Shown piece by piece: positions 45,801 to 56,996 of a DNA stretch of 64,000 nt (its first letter is position 1; every line of letters starts with the position of its first letter). Below the pieces are notes generated by a model. The model had not been told where the DNA came from and searched no databases. It saw only the letters and a program-made list of their open reading frames with translations. The stretch spans positions 24,049,916-24,113,915 of the forward strand of contig CM057148.1 in assembly GCA_029964075.1 (NCBI GenBank), given 5' to 3'. Made by a program: the position numbers and the translations under genes. This stretch comes from Patiria pectinifera (lineage: Eukaryota > Echinodermata > Asteroidea > Valvatida > Asterinidae).

Positions 45801-46649
45801 ATGAGGCGTTGATCGAACCAGTTGATCGGTGACGGATTTATGGCGACGGAAGGCACGTATCGGTGCGATATCTTTGAAGATGCTGCTGGTCAGGGGGTCT
45901 TGCTGCAGGGATTCCTACCGAGGTTGGTTACGACGAAAGCGTGCAACTGCGATATGTTTTCGATAAACACGTCATCGCCCACGGACATTATTTACTTTTT
46001 CTAAACCAATCATCTTTGTAATTCTGGCCACAAGGAATGTGTAAAAGAAAATTTCAGCTTCCTCCGTCAGGTAAAAATATGAACACATAAAAATTGTCGT
46101 GATTTTTTTTCTCGCCATGTCAGCAGAAGTTCATAACCGTCAGGTGTAAGGCAATGAAGACCTGAAAAATGAACCACTTCAGTCGAAGCTCGAGTGAAAA
46201 CTCGATCTTTACGATTGAAGAAATTTCACTCTAAAACGTCCAGTCCCTAGTTTCCGACGTGGGAGTGAATCTTCACTCCAATGGAGCGATTTTTTTTCAC
46301 TCTTTGGAATTTAGAGAGTAGGGTCCTCCCTTCCCATTGTTCTTTTTTTTTGGCAAAATAGTCGCCCTGTCAGCAAAAATTCCACAGTTTGATTTTACTG
46401 CTGCCGAGTGACCTAATAAAAAAATCCATGGATACCTTACTGAACGGAGTATAGCCCGTCGTCAAATTTGTTATAATTCCCCTCCCATCTACCATTCAGC
46501 AATCACCGCAGTCATGACTCTTTCAGCAGTAAATTCACACTATTCAATTTGTATTCAGAGCTTCCGTGCATTAAACTCTCAATACAATGACAGGAAACAA
46601 TTTGTCATCACTGAATTACAAAAAAAAATACCTTTTTTTTTCTTCCCAG

Positions 46650-47393
46650 AGAGGTACAACATGATCTACCACAATACACTGGGCTCCAATGCTGAGACAA
46701 GTGGTCGCTTCACATCATGCGATGCTTATGATTCTCCTGTTGCGATCAATAAGAGTGAGATTGGCACAGGTGTCTACAACATGGTTCCTTCCCCCGAAGT
46801 GGTTCAGCAGAAATGCTCGATTTACACCGGAGAGGGTGCCTACATCGACCTGGGCGATTTCGCAGGGACCTGCGTCTCTGATCCTGACGTGTGTGCCTCA
46901 GATAGCGTGACCTGGTCACTGTGGCTCAAAATCAACTCTTCGGCAGGTTTTACCCATGATAGTTTTTTTGTTTCAGTGGGAGGACGTACTTGGAGAGGAC
47001 GGGGCATCTTCTTCGCGTACAGAAACTCAGATAACAAATTCTTGTTCGGAGCTCGGAGTGAATCGTGGACATACTATCTAAAGTACGAGACGAATAAGAT
47101 TCCGATGGATAGATGGTTCCACCTGGCCGCTACTGTGGATCTGTCACCAACAAATGCACTTGTCTTGTACCTGGACGGCAAGGAGCTTGGCAGTTACGAT
47201 AATGAAACAGAAAGGTTTTCGCCTAATGATGGATGTACCAGGCTGGTTTTAGGGAGCATAAATCCCTGCGATGGATTTCCACCGCCCTCATCGCTGTCCT
47301 CCGGAGGTTCGGCAGCCTACAGCAATCTGATGGTATTTGATCATCTCCTCACCAAGGAACAGATAGCCAACCTCTACGCCTGCGGGTCACTTG
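46650..47393 (+). CDS. Gene A' exon 2: LamG-like domain
   Basis: 744 bases like gene A, acceptor TTCTTCCCAG, donor GTGAGT. Five residue differences from gene A and none that break the fold pattern. Confidence 0.85.
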
Positions 47394-49490
47394 GTGAGTA
47401 TGATTTTTTTTTGATATGGATTGGAGACGGCTTAGTATATTCTGGAGTACACTAAACCTAAATGTACAGATGGATGCTCCATCATCTCTATTTCACATTG
47501 CTTAAATAAGCCCCCTCTGCAGTATGCATAAGATGTACTATAAACTGTAGAATGGTCCAAGAACCATGCATGGCAAATGCACACGTCCTGTGTACTAATC
47601 TGCCCTACACGTGAACAAAAAAAATTGGCGAAAACCTAATTTGTTTTTGATATAGTGCCTGAACTCTTTTTTTTTTGATAACGGAAAATGGATTTGAAAT
47701 CATTTAATTCTATATACCCGTTGAACGTCTCTTCAGATTGGGACCTAAAAATGCGCAGCCTCTACATCGATAGCACCTACAAAAACAGCGGAAGTCTTCG
47801 CTATGTTTGCACGGCAAGCGCCTCTACTGGACCCACAATTTACTGGAGCGTGTACCACCAAGAGCGATCGCAGTGGCAGGACCTGGGCCGAAACTCCACC
47901 GAGGAAGGCTGTGAGGTTACCCCGACCAGTTTTTCACCGTGCGTGGCGCAGTCTGCACTAGTCGTCGATCAAGCACACGGATCCATCGCTGAGGGCGACA
48001 TGATCACCTGCACGGCAAACTCTGGCTCAAGGAATGCTTCTGTATCTATCCGCAAAGGTATATCCAGAAAAGAAAGATAAATAAAACACAACACGACCAA
48101 ACTAATGACAATCGAAAGGGGACGTATCAATATTTTGATCTTTGCCGTTTTTATTTGATTGTGTAGCTTACATGGGAAATGCAATCTGGTGTGGGTCAAG
48201 TAATGACAGAGGTGGCAGCAAGTCATTTTTTGTAAGTCCAAGTCAAGTCACAAGTCACTGTTTGCAAGTCCAAGTCAAGTCACAAGTCATTAGGTCCAGT
48301 CACAAGTCAAGTCACAAGTCATTAGGTCCAGTCACAAGCCAAGTCACAAGTCATTTGGTCTAAACACAAGTCAAGTCATAAGTATCTTTGTTCAAGAACA
48401 CGTCAAGTTGCACATTATTTGTCCAGCTGTAATAAGCTAAAAGAACCTGGCGTTTGAACTTACAAATTATTTTTAACATGCCTCCTTAATTCCCCTTTTT
48501 CAATGTGTTGTAATTACTATTCTTGTAGTTTATCACATATCCGTCGGATATTAGCCCTTTGTTTACTTTAATAAATTTACTTTACATTGTAGAAATAAAG
48601 GTTGAGATGACATGAAAAAAAGACTTCACTCACTCGATCAATTTTCATGTATACTAAACGCCTACCAATGGGTTAGGCTATCCGGTATTTTACATGCAAT
48701 TGACAAAGGCCTGCTTTCTTTTCATGAAAGATTCCTTTCAAAAGTTGTTCAACCATTACGTTTAGCAAGAGACTTGGTCATTGAAAACTGTAGTTTGTTG
48801 TGACAGTCTTATTGAAAACTTTTGAAACTAGTGGGAACTATATTCATTTTACTGGATTCAGTCACTGAGGTCTATTTTCTGGAATGAAACTTTCTCGCTA
48901 TTACACTTAATTAAAGTGTATTGGTAGCTCGAGTAGCGTCTGACTTGCGTTGGTAACAAGTCATTTTTGCAATCCCAAGTCAAGTCACAAGTCATTGTTT
49001 GCAAGTCCAAGTCAAGTCACAAGTCAAAGCTGGTATCTACAAGTCAAGTCACAAGTCACAAAAATAGGGACTCGAGTCCGACTCGAGTCCAAGTCACATG
49101 ACTCGAGTCAGCAACTCTGAGTAATGATTAAAAGAATGCCAGAGTGTTAAAATGACTTCGAAATGTGACATATGCCTAAAACTTTTTGTATTTTGTTTTG
49201 TATGATTTTCAGGAAAGGAAGCAACAATTGGTTTGTACAGTAGCCATGAAAACGCAGGTAAATTTCCCATTATAAAAGTCGTTTAGCCGAAAAGAGGATA
49301 ATTATTGATAACTTTAAATTTTGAAACCCTTGCAAATAAGTTTTTTTTTCTTCATTTTTTTCATCCTTTTAAAGCATTGTTCGTTGCCAACACTGGACAA
49401 GAATACTACAGACGTTTTGACAGAAGTGGAGAGGAATGGGAGAACGGCAGTTATCCGTTCATTTGCACGCAAACTCGTCGCGACATGTAG
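46650..49490 (+). CDS. Gene A', right-arm copy of gene A (5' end missing)
   Basis: Exons 46,650-47,393 (LamG), 47,737-48,057 (Ig), 49,213-49,257 and 49,375-49,490, all phase 1 with GT-AG sites. The signal-peptide/CTLD N-half exon is not in the window because the contig begins inside intron 1. No frame disruption is seen. Intron 3 carries a recent hAT-like insertion. Its Ig exon differs from gene A at several sites (CVAQSALVVDQAHGSIAEGD). Probably the other allele of gene A. Confidence 0.8.
47737..48057 (+). CDS. Gene A' exon 3: Ig-like domain
   Basis: 321 bases. The Ig core Cys and Trp are kept. Differences from gene A cluster between the two C-terminal cysteines: V/A, I/V, G/A, P/S and I/M changes within 25 residues. 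Confidence 0.85.
48207..49119. mobile_element. hAT-like element, right arm only, 913 bp
   Basis: Starts CAGAGGTGGCAGCAAGTC and ends TCAGCAACTCTG. It is flanked by AGTAATGA (48,199-48,206 and 49,120-49,127), an 8-bp target duplication. Both ends carry arrays of CAAGTCAAGTCACAAGTC and GACTCGAGTC units. The matching place in the left arm (near 30,530) has a single AGTAATGA, a clean empty site. No transposase frame. Confidence 0.85.
49213..49490 (+). CDS. Gene A' exons 4 and 5
   Basis: Exon 4 is 49,213-49,257 and exon 5 is 49,375-49,490. Translations are identical to gene [16 protein letters not shown], then the block with [14 protein letters not shown] ending in TRRDM and TAG. Confidence 0.8.
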
Positions 49491-49764
49491 ATTTATGGGC
49501 TGCTTTTCTTTATTGTTCACCTTTGTTCTGCTGTTGAGGGCGGTATATAATTATACGCAATCTTTTAATGGCTTATCTGCACGTAAAAAAAGATAACTTT
49601 ACGTTGTACCAATTACCCGCGAAACTGACAGATTTTCAAGCGCTCTCATTGGCCAATTTATGTGTGACAACTTACAGGGGGAGTCGAAATAGTGCTACGT
49701 GATTGGTTGTCAAGCAAGGTTGTGACGCTCTTCACAGTGCAGTGTGAGGTCAATGCTGGACGGG

Positions 49765-50625
49765 CAGCGGGCGGCGCTATGGGGGGCATGGGGGCATTGC
49801 ACCCTCCCAGTTTTGTCTTTGCCCCCAGTTTGCCCCCGTTTTCCGTGAACACACTATCGACAAGTGGATTAATTATGTTTATTTTATTCGCCGTTAAGAT
49901 TCATAAAATTTGGGGCCAATGAAAGCAATAAAACATTGGTACTTTGGACAAAACACGCCACACCAGCATTTATACAGCCGTAGACAGTGCGCTGCCAACG
50001 TCTATGTGCATTTTGTTATACATTTTATTATACACCATTCTGCGGTTTGATACATTTCTCATTCATAAAAACGCCAACCTCGTACCCAGGGTGTCGAGCA
50101 GTACGCGCCCACCACTACCTGCTATCTCACCCTGGTATTGGATCATTTGCATGTGCAATATTTTTGTACACGTATGCAAATTAGGAGTAGTCTGGTGCCT
50201 GCCTGTGCGTTACATTTGCGTTTGTTTATGTATGCAGTGTCTGGGGTACAAACAGAATCAATTCGTCGCAGCGCGAGCATGGCGTGAGTTATGAAAACAT
50301 GATTTTATTTTAATTAAACTGTTACGATCTTAACGAGACAACATGTAGTATTACATTTCATATTAATATTAACAAACTGGAAAGGAAATGAATATTTTCG
50401 AGAAGGCGTGGACGAATGATCGCGAAAACACGTACTGCACGTTGTGAATAACAACACCAAGTACACGATATAAATCCATTTCTAGCCAATTGCGGTATCG
50501 AATCAGGATGCAGGAAGGAAGTTTCCTATCCAGGGTTTACTATTGGAAAACAACGGTGGAAATAAAGTAAGCACTGGGCACAAGGTTGCCCCCTCCCCAA
50601 ATCTTAGAGTCTGGCACCGCCACTG
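49765..50625. mobile_element. hAT-like non-autonomous element, right-arm copy
   Basis: Counterpart of 29,031-29,896 with the same TGGACGGG target duplication (49,757-49,764 and 50,626-50,633). It inserted before the two arms separated. Confidence 0.8.
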
Positions 50626-51909
50626 TGGACGGGTCAAGGGTCACCCACAATTCTTTGCCTTGATCCCAATCCTTTGCGATACAAGGAAAGAATGCAAAGT
50701 ATTTAATGACATTTGTGAATTTTTTAATGTCGATTGTGATTTCAAATTCCTGTTTATTACACGATCAAGACGAGTTGCTGCTTATTACACGAGTTTGGAA
50801 AAATGTATTGTTGATAATTTGATGTATTAATTCATCTTGATCTTAGCCATTATTCACATTAAAAAATTTCTATCGTAGAAGGACTTAGTTGTCGCCTTTT
50901 AAATATTTGCCAATAATTTATTACACTTCAAAAACCACATTTTTGCCCATATAAAGGGTGTATCAATTAAATTATCAGATTTATTATTGTCGTCAATTTT
51001 TCAATTATCTAGCGAATATAAAACACTTTATTAATAATAATTAGTAATTTATCGCACTTAAAAAATTGCCAGTACAAAAGGGTGTACAAATTAAATTATA
51101 AGATTTGTAATTGTCAAACTTTCATTCTCGTCAATATTGTCTTTATCTGGCGATGTAATACACGTCACCTTATTGATAATAGTTGATAATTTATCGCACT
51201 TACAAAAAAAAATAGCCTCTAAAAAGGATGTATCAATTAAATAATACAATGTATAATTGTCAATTTTAAATTCTCGTAAATTTTTCAGTTAAGGTCTCTC
51301 CACTGCAGGCCAAAAAAACCCCCGATCTCATATAGACCATATCGGGCCACTTTGGTGTTGGGGGGGGGGGGGCGTTTGGGGGGGGGCCGCACCGCCCCCC
51401 TCAAAAAATCCGCCGCCTCCAAGTCACCCCCCCCCCCCAACTGGAAATTTGACAACGGGGAAAAATGCACAGTCCTATAAATTACCTTGATTAGCGGATT
51501 AAGTAAAGTGCCTTTTTCCAACGATTTTGTGGTTCTATTTTTGAGCAAAACCTTGTTTTTCGCGAGTGGCTTTTTATTTGAATAGCGGTAACCATTTACC
51601 ATGATATCGGTTTTGAGCAGCGCCCCCATGGTAAGATGGTGTCCAGTCCACCCCCCCCCCCCCACACACGTTTGTTTATGGTGTAAATGGAGGATTTTCT
51701 TTTGTTCCTCTTCCCTTTTTCCTTTGTTTGTACTTCAACATTTTTGCAACAGCTCTCATTGGTTTTGTACACGTTTTCTTTTTTGAGGTCGTCCTCGATT
51801 TGGTTCTTGTCCTCGATTCACCGATGATGTTGCACGTGTGAGTCCTCGATTTACCCCATAAACAAACCCGCTTAACACAGGCATGGAAGTTGGGTACTTC
51901 CTTTGTTCT

Positions 51910-53640
51910 TGCCAAGTTTTACGCCGTGTTGACACAAGACACTGTTGAGGGAGAGAAAAACAATATTTTGTCTCAACCTTCTGCCATGTTTGTCTATTTT
52001 TTTGTGATAAATCACTTGGCCACCGTTCAATTCAATGCATTACTTAATTTTTGAGATATCGTGTCCAGCAGGACTATCGTTTCCGAGCAAAAAGTGAGGA
52101 AAATGGTCTGTTTGGACTGGGACTGCACTCTCTCCAAGTTTTCCTCCGCGTTTACACAAGACACTGTTGAGGGAGAGAAAAACAATATTTTGTCTGAATC
52201 TTCTGTCTAGTTTGTCTATATTTCAAGATAAATCAACTGGCCACGGCTCAATTTAATGCATTACTTAATTTTTGAGATAGTTTGTCGTCCATGACTATCG
52301 TTTCCGAGAAAACAAATGTGGAAAATGGTCTGTTTGGACTGGGACTGCACTCTCGCCAAGTTTTGCTCCGCGTTTACACAAGACACTGTTGAGGGAGAGA
52401 AAAACAAAATGTTGTCTCAATCTTCTGTCTAGTTTGTCTATTTTTAATGATAAATTACCTGGTTACCGCTCAATTTAATGCATTACTTAATTTTTTGAGA
52501 TAGTTTGTTGTCCATGACTATCGTTTCCGAGAAAAAAGTGTGGAGAAGGTCTATTGGGACTAGGACTGCACTCTCGCCAAGTTTGTCTCCGCATTGACAA
52601 ATGACACTGTTGAGGGAGAGAACAACACTATTTTGTCTCAATCTTCTGTCTAGTTTGTCTATTTTTCAAGATAAATTACCTGGCCAAGGCTCAATTTAAT
52701 GCATTACTTAATTTTTGAGATAGATTGTCGTCCATGACTATCGTTTCCGAGAAAAAAAAGTGTGGAAAATGGTCTGTTTGGACTGGGACTGCACTCTCGC
52801 CAAGTTTTTCTCCGCGTTTACACAAGACACTGTTGAGGGAGAGAACAATATTTTGACTAAATCTTCTGTCTAGTTTGTCTATTTCTAATGATAAATTATC
52901 TGGTTACCGCTCAATTTAATGCATTACTTAATTTTTGAGATAGTTTGTCGTCCATGACTATCGTTTCCGAGAAAAAAGGTGTGGAAAATGGTATGTTTCG
53001 ACTGGGACTGCACTCTCGCCAAGTTTTTCTCCGCGTTTACACAAGACACTGTTGAGGGAGAGAAAAACAAAATGTTGTCTCAATCTTCTGTCTAGTTTGT
53101 CTATATTTCAAGATAAATCACCTGGCAACGGTTCAATTTAATGCATTACTTAATTTTTGAGATTTGAATTTTTGAGCAGTTGACAGAAAAACCGTGCAAA
53201 TGGTGATACAAGCACCAAACACTTCACAATGATTCTCTAAGGTGTGGAAAATGGTATGTTTCGACTGGGACTGCACTCAATGCAAGACACTGTTGAGGGA
53301 GAGTACAACAATATTTTGTCTTAATCTTCTGTCTGGTTTGTCTATATTTCAAGATAAATCACCTGGCCACAGCTCAATTTAATGCAATTATACTTAATTT
53401 TTGAGATTGTTTGTCGTCCATGACTATCGTTTCCGAGAAAAAAGTGTGTAAAATGGTCTGTTTTGACGGGGACTGCACTCTCTCCAAGTTTTCCTCCGCG
53501 TTTACACAATACACTGTTGAGGGAGAGAAAAACAATATTTTGTCTCAATCTTCCGTCTAGTTTGTCTATATTTCAAGATAAATCACCTGGCCACAGCTCA
53601 ATTTAATGCATTACTTAATTTTTGAGATTTGAATTTTTGA
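51910..53640. repeat. 222-bp satellite, about 8 units
   Basis: Reverse complement of the 26,490-27,750 satellite. TTTAATGCATTACTTAATTT marks occur about eight times against six in the left arm. Some units are shortened (near 53,230-53,370) or joined to the flanking GAGCAGTTGACAG sequence a second time, which points to unequal exchange. Confidence 0.85.
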
Positions 53641-54199
53641 GCAGTTGACAGAAAAACCGTGCAAATGGTGATACAAGCACCAAACACTTCACAATGATTC
53701 TCTAGGGTATACTTTACAAATCTGCCTGATCGGCCAATTGAAAACCCAAGATGGCCGCCATTTTTGAAGATGGGCGCCAAAACGACCCCCCTAAGAGCTA
53801 TCTTTTCTCATAGAAATGCTTCTATATGGTCGATTTGGATGATTCTCGTATCAATATCTATGTTTTCAGGTATGCTGGATTCATTTTTTGATAGTTTCAG
53901 CTTATTTAAATTATTTAGATATATGTTGTTTTGAAACCTCAAGAGGTTAGTTGTTCTCCACCCTATAGCTACTTCATATTTCGAAATCGACCAATATTAC
54001 AATAAAGGTTTTCCCGGTCGGTTTAATAGAATTGGCAGTCAAATTAATAACGAATCACCCATTTTTGCACAAATTTGGATGCACTAAATATATCGTGCGG
54101 TTTAAATCTAAAAGCATGCGATGGCACTTTTTATGATTTAATTTCAAAAGTTAAGACAGTCAAATTAAGATGTCATTTCATTAAAATGACATATAATGT

Positions 54200-54740
54200 G
54201 AGTGACGGAACAATGGACATGTGTCCGCAATGGACAGGTGGCCACAATGAACAGGTAGTCAAAATGGACAGGTGGCCACAATGGACAGGTAGTTAACATG
54301 GACAGGTGGCCACAATGGACAGGGAGTCAAAATGAACAGGTGGCCACAATGGACAGGTAGTTAACATGGACAGGTGTCCACAATAGGACAGGTAGTCAAA
54401 ATTGACAGGTGGCCACAATGGACAGGTAGTTAACATGGACAGGTGGCCACAATGAACAGGTAGTCAAAATGGACAGGTGGCCACAATGGACAGGTAGTTC
54501 ACATGGACAGGTGTCCACAATAGGGCAGGTGGTCACAATGAACAGGTAGTCAAAATGGACAGGTGGCCACAATGGACAGATAGTTAACATGGACAGATGT
54601 CCACAATAGGGAAGGTGGTCACAATGAAAAGGTGTCCATAATGGACAGTTGGTGACAATAGACAGTCCATCACAATGGACATGGGCCACAATAGTACAGG
54701 TTGCCACAAAAAGATCGACAATGGACAGGTGACCTGAATG
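54200..54740. repeat. 17-bp minisatellite, expanded copy
   Basis: Reverse complement of 25,590-25,912, longer by about 200 bases. GGACAGGTGGCCACAAT and GGACAGGTAGTTAACAT units alternate. Confidence 0.85.
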
Positions 54741-54931
54741 AACAAGTTGACACATTTTTGAAGACGTGATAATTATGAACATGTGGATGCAACACACCGG
54801 TAGGCAATTCAGACATGTGGCTGCAATGGTTAGATTGGCATGAGGACAGGTTACCTCATTCGGCAGATAAATGCAACTAACAAGTGTTCATTATTGACCA
54901 GTGTCTGCCTTAAGCAGGTGAAATAGTAATT

Positions 54932-55414
54932 ACCATAGGCGTAGCCAGCTGGAGGGGGGGGGGGGTAAGGGGGGTATGGTATTCCCCCCCAATATTTTGT
55001 AAAGACTGCCTTATTCATTCAAATGCCCTTTTTTCAACGGGGTCACCCCCTCCCCCCCCAAAAAAAATGTACAGAGTGCCCTTTTTTTTTTACGAAGTAC
55101 CCTTTTTTTTCTGAACAAGTGCCCTTTTCAAAAAGTAGTGCCCTTTTTTGTGGCATCTGCCGTTTTGGATGCCTTTTTCAGAATTGTGCACATGTATCGC
55201 CCTAAAAAGCACCATATATTGGCCCTTTGTGTGCATAATTGTCGGTTTTGAACAGCGCCCACATCGACAGATGGTACCAGCCTCCCCCCTTTTTGATTTA
55301 ACGGAGGCCAAGTGTCCGGAGAAAAAAACCTGTCCACATTTCACAATGATGTACAAGTGCCCTTTTCAAATTTTTTTAACCCCCCCCAATAAAAATGACC
55401 GTGCTACGCCCCTG
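54932..55414. mobile_element. Element with CGTAGC ends, right-arm copy
   Basis: Counterpart of 24,926-25,419. ATAGGCGTAGCC at the left, GCTACGCCCCTG at the right. Non-coding. Confidence 0.55.
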
Positions 55415-55418
55415 ATTA

Positions 55419-55552
55419 CGGTTCAAGGCCAATCTCTGATTGGTAAGTTGACTGTTGCTGTCCTGAAGGAATTCTGCTCCAAGAACGGTCTCTCCACTGC
55501 GGGCAAGGAAAACGATCACATCGAGACAATCTCGGGTCACTTTTGTGTTTAA
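55419..55552 (+). pseudogene. SAP-domain fragment, Ku70 C-terminus-like, right arm
   Basis: Counterpart of 24,924-24,788. Reads QSLIGKLTVAVLKEFCSKNG then LSTAGKENDHIETISGHF and a stop. It keeps the LKEFCSKNGLS core slightly better than the left copy, and is still open to its stop. Confidence 0.5.
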
Positions 55553-56653
55553 ACTCTGACCTATGACCTCGTCAGGCCTTAACACTTGTGTTCATCTCTG
55601 TTTTCTTAGTTCCTAATGAAGAACTCGAACTTAAAAGTTCTGAAAATATTATCTCTAGCCATTCTTATGCCAACCTTTTGAATCTTGTGATAAATAGATG
55701 ACAGTATCAGGTTTCATTTAAAGACAAAAATTGAGAACGTTTGGACTCTGTGTATTTTGAATCCAAAAGCTGGTACAGATTATGGTTTGTTTGGTAGTTT
55801 AAAAAAATAGATCTGACAAATAAAGGCGCTGTATTCCGCTGTAACTGGCAGGACTGTCAAACTATTGCCAGTTTGCCCGTGTGCAATAGAGTACTGTTTT
55901 CATCCCTCGAGTTGATGTCTGTACTCATCGTTTTTTTTTTTTTTAAGGAACATTGATAATTACCGGGAAACGAACCTACCGGCTTAATGAGGAAAACAAA
56001 ACCTTGCTCATTCCAAAACATTGCATGGAAACGTAACATGCATACATGAATAAACTGGTTTTTAAAGCTGGAGCTACGTTTACATCGAGCATGTTATTGC
56101 CTTCTCTTCATGGAAAAAAAACACGCCTGCACCTAATTTAAAGTTGAGTGCGAAAAAAGTGCCATTTTCATTGGTATGGCGCCGGCCGGTAGCCTTGCTC
56201 ACGAGCAGTCGCTACTGAAAGTGGCACCAATCTCGCAATTAAAGCCGGCGGTGTGCATTGGCTCGTGTCTTATGCTCATTATCGCTTCAGAAATTAAAGT
56301 AAAGTGGATAAGTTGATAATTATAAAGGCCTCACAAAAATTAGTTTTGGTAATTAGAGTCTGCGCTCGTAATTATTGCTTAATTAACCCACAAATCATTC
56401 ACTGATCTGATGAGTGGCCATGGCCCTGTGTGTCTATTTGGTAATTATCCAAAGAGAAGCATTAGATTGTGTCCCTTACAAATTCTAGAATATAAGCGAT
56501 GGAAGGCCAACCTGATTCGATCTTATTAATCCGTATGCCGTCGATGCATGCTCGCTGGATTGTGTGCTCCGAAAGCTTCACATCTGTGTACTGGTATAAT
56601 ACTTGATTATTTCAAGCTTAAACTTACAAAGACCAAAACCTTTCAAGTTGAAA

Positions 56654-56996
56654 ATGGAAGGCATGTTTCTCATCAAACTTTATACCGCCATCACTGTGGC
56701 TTTTTCTACAATGATCGGCGTATGCCAAGCCGCATGTTCCCCGTGCCCGTTTCAATGGATGGAGCATCCGCATCATTGCTATCGCTACTTTCCTGTTCCT
56801 CTTTCGTATGACGAAGCTCAGGCGTACTGCCAACGCTATGCCGCGAGGGACGTGGCAGGTGGTTTACTTACGGCCAACTCCCAAGAGGAGACGATATTCC
56901 TTATTTACTACTTGGACATCATCTTAAGTGAAATAAATACGTCTGAGGCTGCCCCTGAGTATGTCTGGTTGGGCAAGAAAGCGGACGTACCATTTG
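56654..56996 (+). CDS. Gene B' exon 1: signal peptide and CTLD N-half
   Basis: Same as gene B except EAQAYC for EAEAYC. Ends at CCATTTG before GTAAGT. Confidence 0.88.
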
